A DNA stretch of 64,000 bases, taken from contig OZ029919.1 of assembly GCA_964023275.1 (NCBI GenBank), positions 9,812,202-9,876,201 of the forward strand. Reading direction: 5' to 3'. Below the pieces are notes generated by a model. That model was not told the origin of the DNA and ran no database searches. It saw nothing but the letters and a program-made list of their open reading frames with translations. This DNA comes from Norana najaformis. Taxonomy: Eukaryota > Annelida > Clitellata > Crassiclitellata > Hormogastridae. This document shows, piece by piece, positions 35,876-47,654 of this stretch (positions are counted from its first letter, which is position 1; every line of letters begins with the position of its first letter). The position numbers and the translations under genes are program-made.

Positions 35876-35944
35876 AAGAGATGCCTTAAGTCAAACTGGA
35901 CTGACTGAAATATACTTTAAAAGTTGCTAATACATTTAAAAAAT

Positions 35945-36115
35945 CTAATAATCATAATCGTAATCGTAAACTCTAATTTCTACAACTCTAAAAGAAAGCT
36001 GAGTCGCAGGAACCAGCTCATTCACGGGCGCTCAGTCAAAACAAAATCGATAGGCAGGGTGGATAAGAGGGTGAGAAACGGTTCCAGGTCAAGATCCAAG
36101 CAGGCAGTCAGTTAT
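35945..36115 (-). mobile_element. LINE 3' UTR fragment, ATTACG-tail family
   Basis: It reads aatcataatcgtaatcgtaa, aaagctgagtcgcaggaacc, ttcacgggcgctcagtcaaa and acaaaatcgataggcagggt. It follows immediately after the dead exon 2 of the fibrinogen-like copy, so its insertion may have broken that copy. Confidence 0.85.
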
Positions 36116-36259
36116 ACAGTTATGGCGGATGTTGTTTCGAATTGGAGAGGCAATATAGATAAGGAGAAGGAGAATGATTAATCTGTGGAAGAGCCTATAC
36201 GAGTCATGAGTATTATTTGCATTCATAGTTTCTGTTCAGTTTATCTACAAGGTACCACC

Positions 36260-36415
36260 TGATGGTTCACCAAGTCGCAGTCAGGTCAATATTCCACTGA
36301 AGCGATCATCGATGGATGCCTTGTGCATCACGATACGGCCCTATAAAATCATTAGATTAGGGTTAGATCAGATAAGATTAGATTAGATTAATTAGATTAG
36401 GATTCGTTCGTTGCC
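36260..36415 (+). mobile_element. dispersed repeat end with ATTAG-type tail
   Basis: atcgatggatgccttgtgca and ggccctataaaatcattag, then gattagattaga repeats, match 61150-61280 (actgatgccttgggcattac, ggcgctatataagtctttag attagatt). A shorter relative lies near 21600-21680. Confidence 0.65.
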
Positions 36416-36874
36416 GGCTCAAGGGCCTAGGAAAAGAAAATGAGCGTCTTGATTTTAAATGGTCCCTATATAATCTGTGATGTGAGAGAGATTTTTAAGT
36501 TTGAGATTGGAACAGGCGACCTACATCGCGTCACTTCGATGACCTTCCCACTGACGGCAAGGGTCGTTCGTCGGACTATTGGTGCACAGACATTGATGAC
36601 GATATCTTTGCACTTAACAAGGCGATAGATCTGGAGAAATAAAAATACAACAATAGTTTGTTAAGTACCTATCAGGGTACTTTAAACTCTCAAATACCTA
36701 ATTAAGTACCCATTAAGTCACTAGTTTACACCAGCTGCATGTTATCTGTCGGCAATGCTGACAATCACAGCGTAGTTGAGCAGCAAGCTCGACCAGCACT
36801 CGAATGGGTGACGGTCTATAAAATACCAGATCATTTGGGCCAGCTCAGCACTCCATCCCTCTGAGGTCGTTATA

Positions 36875-37282
36875 CACTGTGTCCGGAAAAATTCCAAGGC
36901 TTTACGGTAAATATGAAAATAATTAGTAAATATTAATCGATTTTTAAAATTCCAAAAACAGTTTAATCCTGAAATATTATTTGCACTATAATTGTTGTTT
37001 TGGCGTAAAAATTTTATAACAATTTTGTCTTCCTCGCTGAACGCCATTTTTCTAGCAACTTTCTTTACAAAATATAAAATTCAAATACGTCACTGTGACG
37101 TAATTTTAAACGGGGGCCGTTAATAAATTACAAAGAATTTTGTTGGTAATTATATATTTCAGGATTAGTCTACGACTCTAAGATCTTTGATTAAACTGTT
37201 TTTGGAATTTTAAAAATCGATTAATGCTTACTAATTATTTTCATATTTACCGTAAAGCCTTGGAATTTTTCCGGACACAGTG
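36875..37282. mobile_element. mariner/Tc1-type MITE with 94-bp terminal inverted repeats
   Basis: The left end cactgtgtccggaaaaattc is the reverse complement of the right end gaatttttccggacacagtg, and the match extends about 94 bases with two mismatches. Both ends are flanked by tata, consistent with the TA target of mariner elements. On the minus strand from 37047 a frame begins MAFSEEDKIVIKFLRQNNNY, which looks like the start of a mariner-type transposase, and then decays. The element therefore seems to be an internal deletion derivative of a full transposon. Confidence 0.92.
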
Positions 37283-37289
37283 TATAATT

Positions 37290-38100
37290 GCCAATACAAA
37301 CTGAGAGGCTAGAAAATTCAGCAGATATATTCATTTAAATCGGGGACCACACTTTTGAGCAGTTTCTACAAAGTTGTAAACAGTTAGTGACCTTTAACTT
37401 TTTACAGTATAAGTACCTACATGCAAAGTTACTAAAATACTCATATATCTTGTTAATTGTCTTATACTGAACTAATATCATTCAAATATTATATTAAATA
37501 TCTCCAAGGGTAATAATACGACCAATATACGAAACGTTGGTTCGGCTGTGCGTGTATGCGGGAGTACACCACTTATAAATTGTCTGTCTATCTGAGCATT
37601 GCTTGCCAATCAATGAACTTTCATTCTTAATGACGTTTAACATTGCTTAGGCTAACGAAGAAAGCGCCACCGCTACATAAATACCGAATTACAATTACAA
37701 TATAATTGGGTAAGTATTCCTTAAGGCTCGAAATCATGAAACAGCTGCTTTTAAAAGCTCTAAATAAAAAACTTAAGAAGTGTCGATAATGCTTAAAGCT
37801 ACAAGAAAGATGACCTTAAGATACCCATTTGCACTATACTTTTAAAAGCCCGAAGTACAACAACGCTTAAAGACTCGAGTATGTCTTTAAGAGCCATAGG
37901 AGAATCGCCTCCAGGAGTACAGATAACTTCTCAGAGTCAAAAGTGCCACTCGAAACCACAATGGTCACGGACTTCCATTGACACGGCCTCAGCTCGTCCA
38001 CGAAAGCCCTAAAGCAGTGGCGAAAACAGAGACGAAAGGCAAATGTGCATGTGTGTTAAGTTCCTAAGAACAGGTCGGTTAAGAAGCACAAATTTTAGGG
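37290..38100. other. 3' flank of the unrecognised minus-strand gene
   Basis: Mostly unique DNA. If the gene ends at 38101 its 3' UTR lies here. No clear minus-strand polyadenylation signal seen near 38000. Confidence 0.4.
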
Positions 38101-38334
38101 CTAAAGGGGAAGGAGGCTAGGCGAAGACGGACGTACTTTGTAACAGGGCGCTGAGAGAAGCCAGCAGGGCCCGAGGACGAGGCACCAGACGGCGTTGCAG
38201 TCGAGACAGTGCTCCTGTTTATCATAGTTGGTTATGTAGAGCCGAGCCCTGTGGTTACGCAGTCTGCAGATGCTACAGTAGCCGCGAGGATAGGTCTTCT
38301 TCAACCACTTGTCAATGGCCGCACCGAAGTCAAT
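38101..38334 (-). CDS. unrecognised gene, exon C (Cys-rich, possible last exon)
   Basis: The acceptor is gttgtgtgtttcag. It encodes IDFGAAIDKWLKKTYPRGYC, then SICRLRNHRARLYITNY, DKQEHCLDCNAVW and CLVLGPCWLLSAPCYK. Two CxxC pairs (CSIC, CLDC), 19 residues apart, suggest a zinc-binding knuckle, and a hydrophobic Cys-rich segment follows. There are two possible ends: read-through for 11 more residues to a stop at 38101, or a donor gtacgtcc after CYK (exon low end 38137) to a further exon. I give the read-through extent. The family is not recognised, so no function is assigned. Confidence 0.72.
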   Translation of the reverse strand: MDFGAAIDKWLKKTYPRGYCSICRLRNHRARLYITNYDKQEHCLDCNAVWCLVLGPCWLLSAPCYKVRPSSPSLLPL

Positions 38335-38384
38335 CTGAAACACACAACGGATTCATACCATGTTACTTACCTCAAGTAGAACAG

Positions 38385-38615
38385 CTCCTCCTCCTTCTCT
38401 TGCTCCTCCTCCTTCTCTTCTTCCTTTTCCTCCTCCTACTCTTCCTCCTCCTTCTCCTCCTGTTCGTCCTCTTCCTACTCTTTTTACTCCTTCTCCTTCC
38501 CCTCCTCTTTCTCCTCCTTCTCTTCCTCCTCCTCTTTCTCCTCCTCCTCCTACTTCTCCTCCTCTTTCTCCCTCCTTCTCCTCCTTTTCTTCTTCTTCTT
38601 CCTCCTCCTCCTAAA
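38385..38615. repeat. pyrimidine-only tract of about 230 bases (CTCCTT type)
   Basis: Almost every base is C or T on the plus strand. It lies in the intron between exons B and C, about 50 bases upstream of the exon C acceptor, so the transcript carries a purine run there. Such tracts can form triplex DNA. Confidence 0.95.
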
Positions 38616-39214
38616 GGCACTCCCGACAGTGGGTCACGCGCGAGATGCCTTTAGCCATCTCAGTTCTCTGCCTTCGCCAATGAGTGTCGATTGGCTCCTG
38701 AAGTGCCCTGAAGCCCAGACTCACAAACTTTTACTACAAACCCAATTCACCCATTTTATGGCAGTGTTCTCCGGAGGAGGCTAATATCCTGTCCTACGGT
38801 GAATCACACCCCTGCAGTGACACCTAAGAACGATAATTACCGCTGGATGGATAATTTCGCCACTGCTTTAGGGCTTTCATGGATGAGCTTGATCTCTCGA
38901 GCAAGCTAAGGACATACACATACATGTCAGGGATACAGTAGCCTACTAGGCACATGTATTTGTGCTTAAGTACCATTTCGAGTACCATTTCCAAGTACTT
39001 GTACTTGGGCCCATATATTTGTACGTCTACTCGAGCTAGAGTAATTGTAAAGAAGTAGCCACAGTTTCATAGCTCTGTAGAATTCAGTGTTTAGTTTATA
39101 CCTGTTTAAGCCTGCTAGGCATGGTCGAGAGGAAGCAGATGACATTACTTAGACCCTAATCCCTCAACATGTGCATGCATTTTCCAGTGGTATAATAAAA
39201 TTTACTTACATTGA

Positions 39215-39320
39215 AATTTGTTGTTGTCTTTGTTTTTGTTGTTGTTCTTCTTTTTCTTCTTGTTCTTGTTCTTCTTCTTGTTCTTCTTCTTGTTCTTCTT
39301 CTTCTTATTATTATTATTAT

Positions 39321-39374
<54 letters not shown>

Positions 39375-39485
39375 TAGTAGTAGTAGCAGTAGCAGGAGTA
39401 GGATGGTGGTGGTGGCGGTGGTGGCGGTGGTGGCGGTGGAGGCGGTGGTGGCGGTGGTGGTGGCGGTGGTGGTTGTGGTGATGAT
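39215..39485. repeat. compound trinucleotide array (TTC, TTA, GTA, GGT)
   Basis: It runs from ttgttcttcttcttgttctt through gtagtagtagtagtagtagt to ggtggtggcggtggtggcgg. It lies in the same intron, about 60 bases past the exon B donor. Confidence 0.95.
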
Positions 39486-39545
39486 GGTATTTATATTCAC
39501 TTTCATGTTCATAATCATGTGCATATTAATATTTATTGATATTAC

Positions 39546-39658
39546 CTGAATACAGAAACGGCCTCGCGATTGGATTATCTTTCTGGCTTGATCCAATGCT
39601 TTCTCTAATTCAGGTCGAATCATCGGATGAGATGTGTCGACAAGCAGAGCCAAATCTC
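39546..39658 (-). CDS. unrecognised gene, exon B
   Basis: The acceptor is gatgtgaattgcag and the donor gtaatatc. After the shared Gly it encodes DLALLVDTSHPMIRPELEKA then LDQARKIIQSRGRFCIQ, a stretch with helical character. It enters in phase 1 from exon A and leaves in phase 0 to exon C. Each join was predicted from splice sites alone and then proved to be in frame, which is the main support for a real gene. Confidence 0.75.
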
Positions 39659-39799
39659 CTGCAATTCACATCAGCTGAATCATCAGCAATCATCTATCAT
39701 CTATCAGTAGACACCACAGCTGACACGTAGCCTCCTTAGCTTAGGCGTAACGACTGCCAGACAGGTGAGGCGATAAAGGAATCTAGGTTAGACTAGCGG

Positions 39800-39860
39800 T
39801 AATCGTAATCGTATCGTAATCGTAAACTCATTTCTACAGCGCCCTACGTAAGCTAAGTCT
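39800..39860 (-). mobile_element. short LINE 3' end, ATTACG-tail family
   Basis: It reads gtaatcgtaatcgtatcgta then actcatttctacagcgccct acgtaagctaagtc; only the last 60 or so bases of the element are present. Confidence 0.75.
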
Positions 39861-40800
39861 AGAGTAGAAGTTGATCTAGAAGCAAGGAGACCACACTGGA
39901 CTGGACTACAGTACACAGTACCACAGTCTACAAAAGACTTTAGACGGAGTGGAATAGATTTTGTCATACTAGATGAGACTAGAATCACCAGATTATATAC
40001 TACACGCTATATGAACCAGATAAAAATAGACAAAAGGCTCGACTGAACTAGTTAAAAACTAAGCCAGATTAGAAAGTAAACGAGACTGACTAGATTAGAC
40101 TGGACTTGATTATACTAGCGTAGATATATTTATTTATTTTATTTATTTAAAGCACTTGTAACGCGCGCAATGTCAGTACACCTGAATCTGAGGCGCGGAC
40201 TAAACTGTAAACTTTCACCACACTGCTCCACATCTACCTGGAATTAACTACCACTGTATTTGTGGGACCATTCCATTTCTCTTACCTCATTTCGCAAGCA
40301 ATCGAACACTTACCTTTTCCAGCTAAGCGCGCTTTTGAGGTTAATTCCTTAAATTTATCGCGATATAAATATTTGTTATATATTAATAATTGACACAAGG
40401 CTAGACTAGGCAATAGAAGCTGGAATAGATTATAGACTGGACTACACATAGGTTAGATCAGACTAGAGGGACTGATAAAAGCTTAGAATAGACTGCTGGA
40501 AGTTTCGCTAGACAAGACTAGACTTTACTAGACAGTATACTAGGGACTCGACAAAAAGCCTAGACTAGACTAGAAACGAGATATACCCGAATATGGTACT
40601 AGATTGGACTAAATTAAACTTATCAATAGGGCAAGCTAGACTCTCCATGGTAGACTAGATTAGATTATTTCTGTCAGACTTGACTTAAATAGACTACACC
40701 AAACTAGGCTGCATTCAACCATATCAGAATAGACTCTACCAGACTAAACTATAGGCTTTTTCTATATTAGATCAGAAACCACAGACAAAAGACAGAAATC
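39860..40800. repeat. degenerate TAGAC/ACTAG-rich region
   Basis: Words such as gactagac, tagactag and actagact occur very often, mixed with other sequence (for example actagactttactagacag). It reads as an old, decayed pentamer satellite. It is interrupted near 40120-40400 by ordinary AT-rich DNA. Confidence 0.7.
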
Positions 40801-43640
40801 TTTATGCTAGACTGGAAACTAACATAGAACCGAATAGAATAGAACTGTTTTGCTTGTGACGAACTGATATGTAGAAAATAGAAAAAGAGTATGAGAGACG
40901 ATTACTGTTGATTTTAGAGAGCAGGCGGAACGTGGTCTGAAGTGGATGATAGAACGTGCTTAAGTGAGAGAAAAGGGAGGGAGACAGAAAAAGAAAGAAA
41001 CAAAGACTATCAGGAAGACAAATAGACACACAGATCACTAGAAAGAGGGACATACAGATAGTGAGATAGATAGATAGACAGACAGACAACCGTTAAAAAG
41101 TAAGTCTGTATATCGTTTCTCCTTATGTTCGCATTTTATCTCCAGTAGATGTGTTTGTCTGTTTGTTTATAGAGATTATATGATGCTAGGTTTAGTGCAG
41201 ATATGCACGTTTAAGTATATAATGGCCAGCATCCAGAAATACATATATCATATATGTGTATAGATAAGTATGTGCCTGCATCGTAGGGCATAAAATTATT
41301 AATGTAAGGTTGTGGGAAGAGATGTACGCTGTGTCTCAGAAGTATACGAAAAGCAGGGAACCAGTTAAAGAAATTTGAAATTAACGGTTGACTGTCGTTT
41401 GGTCAAAAGTAGACGATTTTAATGATGTGTGGCAAAGTTCTTAATTGCGACTGACTGAAGTTTAGTTAACTTGAAAGCGAGAGACTGAGTTCGACATCTG
41501 AAGAGTCGAGAAAATCAACGAAGCTTTGAAGTGAAGAAGAAAAAGTTTCTGGTGAAACGAACTATGGGAGTTGCCGGGCTTTCGTCAGTGACCAATACAT
41601 TCGGAGTTCGTATACGGAGGACAAGCAGAAGTGAAATTTACTCATCGAAGAAGTGTACAGCTAAGGACAACCAACCCAAAAGACACAGATTGAGCGAACA
41701 TACCAACAAGGGTAGTCTTTTAGATTAAGTACAATAACAATATTCACTTAATTCGATGTCGTTTAGGTAGATTTGATTAAGATTTGGTTTGACTACAGAT
41801 TTCACTGACTAATTGTTAACAGGTGACTTGTTATCATTTTGAATATTAAAAATATTTTTTATAAAACTGAAAGAGCTAGTCTATTAGTACTCCATTTGAA
41901 GCATGCTTTCATTACTACGGTATCATCAAATTATTTTAAAATGTTGGGGCAGCTTAATCTCTTGCAGACGTCACAGTCTGCTGTGAACTGCTCAGCAAAT
42001 ACTGAACCAAATGACATCTCCTTCATTCACAAGTCGTTACGTGTTTCTTTCTGTACCACGTATCTTATCACGACGCTAGCAATTAATCCACATATCGCCG
42101 AGTAGTTTGCCAAGTAAATACTGACGCGGAGGAAGACAGAGAAGCAAGTAACACAGAAAACCGATTTACGCCGAGATCGAGAGGGCTGCAAGGATGAAAG
42201 AGTCCAGAGTCAGTTTTGTTAATGTTGAAACTCGGGCGATGATTGACCTGCGGAAAATAAATGCGCTTTTTAGATCTAATCGACGAAAACGTGATTCTGT
42301 CATCTTCTGAAGGTTCCGTCCTCTGTTAATCCTTTTACCTTTGAGCATGTTGCCACCATTAGTAGTATTTGGATATGTCTGCATATGTATGTCTGCATGT
42401 ATGTCTATGTCTGCATTTAAGTACGTATGCATGTAAGCGTGCATGTATGTGTGCATGTATGTCTGCATGTATGTCTGCATTTAAGTATGCATGTAAGTAT
42501 ACATGTATGTCTGCATTTAAGTATGCATGAATATTATGTTATTTCATACGGCGTATAGGATAGGACCGATTGGGTTAAGTTGTACGCATTTGTACATTTT
42601 GGCGTGAAAGCCGACATGCTAAAAAGCAGTGCGTCACCGTTTTTTGCCAGTCTCTGAACTAGTTGTGTTTGGTCTCCCTGCTTGGATTGGTTTGGTTCCT
42701 CGGGGTAGTTTTGGTTCTTTTTGAGCCGTTTTTGTCACCGTCTGTTGGTAGACATTTTGTTTTCTCTTCATGAGGTCCTCGCTGGTTTTGTCGCCGCCTA
42801 AAGTCGACGTCTTGTTGCTCTACGTGAGTCATGCTGCTCTTGTAAATAGCTTAAGAACAAATGTTATTCTAAAGCTAGCATCCTATTACATATCTCTAGA
42901 CAATCTGCAACAATGTATATAGGGCTACACATATATGTAAATATGTACGTATTTAAGTATGTCTGGTTTTTATATAGCACCTTTGAGAGACTTTTCAAAA
43001 TTGCGGCAAAGTTCAAAACTACCTTTAAACTTGTCTTGAGCTAAAATTTGAGGAGCATATGATAGCAAGGCTAAACTTATTAATCAGACTACAGATTTTG
43101 TGGCATATATCATGCTATATTCAAATGGTTAATAGGATTAATTTAGCTATTTAGTATCTTATGTTAGCTTCAGTAGTACTGCATACTGCAACATTCTAAA
43201 CAATTATTTAATAAATGTCACGATATAATTTGCTATTCTCGGTATATAAAGTTTCTTGAGCAAAAAACACCAATTTTTATTTATTTCAATATTTGCTTTC
43301 ACAGAATTTGAGCTTAAAATGAAGGTTAATAAAATTAAAATTAAGTTAAAATAATTTGCAATTACTGTTTGATGGTTGAGCAGCTGAATTGGAAAACTAG
43401 ACATGTCAATGTGAGAAAGAAAATACGTCTGTGTACTGGCGCTCGTCACAACCGTCATTGCAGTCATTTTGGGCCTTTTAGTCTAACACTGGAGTGACTT
43501 CAAGAAATTTTTATTTGAGAAACTTCAAAATGTCATCTAACTGCTTTTTAAATGCAATCTTCACCGATCCAGGAGGAGGTATTTTAGACCTGTTAATTCA
43601 CTTATGAACAAACGTTGGTTGTAATACGCTGTCGTTATTT
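40800..43640. other. intron or intergenic DNA with no recognised gene
   Basis: If the unrecognised minus-strand gene is real, this lies in its intron between exons A and B. It holds tgcatgtatgtc repeats (42375-42535) and AT-rich unique DNA. Nothing else could be named. Confidence 0.5.
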
Positions 43641-43654
43641 TGTTATTAGTATCA

Positions 43655-44100
43655 ACTCATTGCATCTGTGCCTATCATTACATACTGTCAGTATGTAAAG
43701 TCAGTAAGTTCAGCCAGTATGTCAGATCTGATGAGACAGCAATTACATTACATTGGCTGTTTTTTCCACAGAAAAACTGACTACAAACTATCTATGATTG
43801 CCTACAAATGCCAGCATGGACTGGCTCCATCCTATCTATCCAGGTCCTGCATTCCGGTTGCAACAGTTCCTGGTCGATCCTGCTTACGTTCTGCGACCAA
43901 CCGAAATCTCATAGTTCCAAAGATTTACACTGCATTTGGCTCTCGTGGATTTTGTTACTCTTGCCCCACAGTGTGAAATGCCACCGACTAGCATCAAAGA
44001 TAACACTCTTCCAACAACGAGTTTTAAAAAGAAGGTTGAAACTTACATGTTTAATAGGTATGCCTAGATTTCTGTGCATTCCTATCGATCTATAAACCAT
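43655..44100 (+). mobile_element. CR1/L2-like LINE reverse-transcriptase C-terminal remnant
   Basis: The frame reads DYKLSMIAYKCQHGLAPSYL followed by a decayed LRSATNRNLIVPK and FGSRGFCYSCPTV. This matches the family's D-Y-K-x-x-x-x-x-Y-K-x-x-x-G-x-A-P-x-Y-L and L-R-S-x...L-x-V-P pattern. Frameshifts follow (WNATD in another frame). It is dead and lies within the intron between exons A and B of the minus-strand gene. Confidence 0.8.
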
Positions 44101-44779
44101 GATATTACTCGATATTATTCGGTAGGACTTTTTAGGATCGTTCCACGCGCCTTTGAGGCTGTTGTTAATTGCTCACGTTATAAATGTCTGTTTAATAATT
44201 AATGTCATGGTTGGTTGTTGATTTATACAGATTTGACAGATTGCACACGTTGTACAGATGTCTGTTACAACTCCACGCAGGGAGATTTAACGACACTTTT
44301 TGAAAGCTTCAACCAAACATTATAGATAAATGCCAGTAGAGCTATATCATTGGTTATTTACCACTCAGTTACATCAGCCGCTTGTTTTTAAGCCCGGTTT
44401 TCTGGAATATTGTCAGGTAGCAAAAAGTTGATACTGTGGTCTATAAACTATTTGAAGTTTTTGGTAAACATGAGTTGTAAAGTTGTAACAAGCTGACAAC
44501 AAGTATTCGTTGAAAAACGTTTGAATGGCATTCGTGAATTCTTTGCATAACATTATATTTATGTGCCACCATTTCTTAGTTACATTAAATTGATATTTCG
44601 TTCTTTATTATCCTAGCGGTGAATAAAACTTTATATAAAAAATAAATTAAATTCATTCAGCGAATTATTTATGGCCGAATGTTACGTTTGAAGTATAAGG
44701 ACACCACTGTTAGAAAATTTAAAAATGATTACTTGTAAGTTGTAACATTATTGGAACTGTAGATTGCTGTATACTATAT

Positions 44780-44890
44780 GATACTGTATATATATATATA
44801 TATATTATATGTATATTATATGATACATATAATATATATTATATGTATATTATATGTATATTATATGTTTATTATATGTATATTATATGA
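44780..44890. repeat. AT-rich tandem repeat (tatattatatg type)
   Basis: Repeated tatattatatgtatattata units end a few bases before the exon A donor on the minus strand. Confidence 0.9.
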
Positions 44891-44896
44891 TGGTAC

Positions 44897-45036
44897 CTTC
44901 GAAGTGTATATCAGGCTGTGCTGCACCAATGTAGTCGTTCTGGACGAACTCAGCCCAGACCCGCAGGAGAACCGGAACTCCCATGATCTGTTCGTGGAAG
45001 GACTCCAAGTCCTCGATGGAACAGATGTTGATCTGA
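44897..45036 (-). CDS. unrecognised gene, exon A
   Basis: This minus-strand exon sits between acceptor tattttgatttgcag and donor gtaccatc. It encodes QINICSIEDLESFHEQIMG, then VPVLLRVWAEFVQNDYIGAA and QPDIHFE. It begins with one base of a split codon and ends with one base that exon B completes to Gly, so earlier exons must exist at higher coordinates; I could not find them. The composition looks like real protein and the splice sites are good. I do not recognise the family. Confidence 0.72.
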
Positions 45037-45559
45037 CTGCAAATCAAAATAACACTGATCAATGACAATTTCAGTTGGGTCGAAAGAACTGCTAATCTGA
45101 CAGCACAAATCACAACTCTCCTATTCTAATCAGGGTCTATAAGGGTGGGGGGCAGCAGCAGGGCCATTGGGCTCAGGCCTCGCATGGAGAAGAGGCCTCA
45201 GATTTTGAAGAAAGCTTATATGTAATAAATATTAATATTTATTTCTCCTTTTTTGTACCGTAGGCCTAATTCACAACTGCAGTTCATTACTGCACAGCCG
45301 ATACTCAGACAAGGCATAGCAATCCATTATAATATAAATCAGTGAACATGGAGCAGTTCGAACAAGATGTGTGACTTTAATCTAAGATATGAGGTTAAAA
45401 TCCATCACATCAAGCGGTGAGGTGAAAGGTTTAACAACCATAATTCTTACTATTGAGCAAATGCAATCCAACCATTCCAACTCACACTTTAAAATTCTAA
45501 AAATTATGCCTACAGTTTTAACTGACGCATTCTAACCGTTCGGCAAATGTAAATATACA

Positions 45560-45800
45560 CGTTTTTCTATAGCGATCGTATGGCTTCAACCCTGCTCATT
45601 TTTCAATAAAATAATCGGGTGATATCCTTCACCACTGCTGCCCGTTTGAATGCATGTAGCCACTCCAGTTAAGGTCCCCGTGCACGGACCGTGTTAACTC
45701 GAGATTCAAATATCTGAAATAAGCCTCGATCGGTATGCGGACCGACATCCTCGCGCACAGAGACGCCTTGATGTACGCGTTAACCAACGTAGCTAATTCT
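45560..45800 (-). mobile_element. dispersed SINE-like repeat, fourth family
   Basis: It shares ctatagcgatcgtatggctt, caaccctgctcatttttcaa, aaggtccccgtgcacggacc and aatatctgaaataagcctcg with the copy at 7600. Confidence 0.75.
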
Positions 45801-45855
45801 ACAAAACCGTCCGATTCTAACCGTTACATACTGAAAGGACACATTCTGGTGTATC

Positions 45856-46563
45856 TGTAGGTAGGTAGGTAGGTAGGTAGGTAGGTAGGTAGGTAGGTAG
45901 GTAGGTAGGTAGGTAGGTAGGTAGGTAGGTAGGTAGGTAGGTAGGTAGGTAGGTAGGTAGGTAGGTAGGTAGGTAGGTAGGTAGGTAGGTAGGTAGGTAG
46001 GTAGGTAGGTAGGTAGGTAGGTAGGTAGGTAGGTAGGTAGGTAGGTAGGTAGGTAGGTAGGTAGGTAGGTAGGTAGGTAGGTAGGTAGGTAGGTAGGTAG
46101 GTAGGTAGGTAGGTAGGTAGGTAGGTAGGTAGGTAGGTAGGTAGGTAGGTAGGTAGGTAGGTAGGTAGGTAGGTAGGTAGGTAGGTAGGTAGGTAGGTAG
46201 GTAGGTAGGTAGGTAGGTAGGTAGGTAGGTAGGTAGGTAGGTAGGTAGGTAGGTAGGTAGGTAGGTAGGTAGGTAGGTAGGTAGGTAGGTAGGTAGGTAG
46301 GTAGGTAGGTAGGTAGGTAGGTAGGTAGGTAGGTAGGTAGGTAGGTAGGTAGGTAGGTAGGTAGGTAGGTAGGTAGGTAGGTAGGTAGGTAGGTAGGTAG
46401 GTAGGTAGGTAGGTAGGTAGGTAGGTAGGTAGGTAGGTAGGTAGGTAGGTAGGTAGGTAGGTAGGTAGGTAGGTAGGTAGGTAGGTAGGTAGGTAGGTAG
46501 GTAGGTAGGTAGGTAGGTAGGTAGGTAGGAAGGTAGGTAGGTAGGATAAAGGTAGGTAGGTAG
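45856..46563. repeat. GGTA tetranucleotide array, about 167 uninterrupted copies
   Basis: Perfect ggta repeats run from 45857 to about 46527, with a few imperfect copies after. Read on the minus strand it gives an endless YLPT frame, which is not a gene. Confidence 0.98.
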
Positions 46564-47008
46564 ATAAATATATCGACAGATTGATAGACAGACAGACAGA
46601 TCGATAGATAGATAGGCCTATAGTATACAGCATTCTAATTGCGTGAGACATCGCATTGCCATTTGTTACGGAGACATAGACTAAAACAGCAGCAGATGAG
46701 GAGGCATTGACTTCCGATGTCTGCATTCTTTTAACCCTTCTGTCTATCGCAACTGCTACACTGACCAAGCATCTTTTAGAAACGGCAATTTATAGCATCG
46801 AGCTGCGAATTCCTTAAGGGCTGTGGCTAAAAGTATATATATACAGACATACACACAGGAGTTTAATCACGTGTATATAAATGTCTAAGATCATTTCATG
46901 TATATAATTATACACAAGGATTTTAGTAAGATCCTTGTTTATCTTCAACGTCTGCTTCATGTCTGAAAGATGGGATATGTGCCTACTCATAGATAAATAG
47001 TTGGATGG

Positions 47009-47245
<237 letters not shown>

Positions 47246-47654
47246 AGATACATAGATTGATAGATTGATTGAGAGGTAGCCTGAAAGGCAGATAGATAGG
47301 TAGATATATAGGCAGATACATATGCAATCTATCCATCCCTGCGTCTATCTATATTTCTTTTTCTCTATCTATATAAGTATCCACCCATAAATCAATCTAT
47401 CCAGTATATCCATTCACCGACTCATCAATCCTTTGTTCCTTCCTTTGCTCACTTTTATGCCCTCCATCTGCCTAACTGTCTACCCACCCATCTGGCCTTC
47501 ATCCAGCGGTCGATCTATGCCAACCTGTCCGCCCATCCTTCAGTCCGTCCATCCATTCTTGCAAGGAGCACCAGACGCAACTCACAAGCTCTTTGGAAAA
47601 GTGAACAGAATACAGAGAAGCAGGAAAATAACAAAGAAAACAAAGACAATAATA

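Noticed and set aside
36440-36628. Open frame after a repeat end at 36440
   Set aside because: Short; a different frame there (DDLPTDGKGRSSDYWCTD) looks equally good, so neither is supported.
45824-46768. 314-codon minus-strand open frame rich in YLPT
   Set aside because: It is the translation of the GGTA array; a tetranucleotide with no stop in any frame gives an endless frame.
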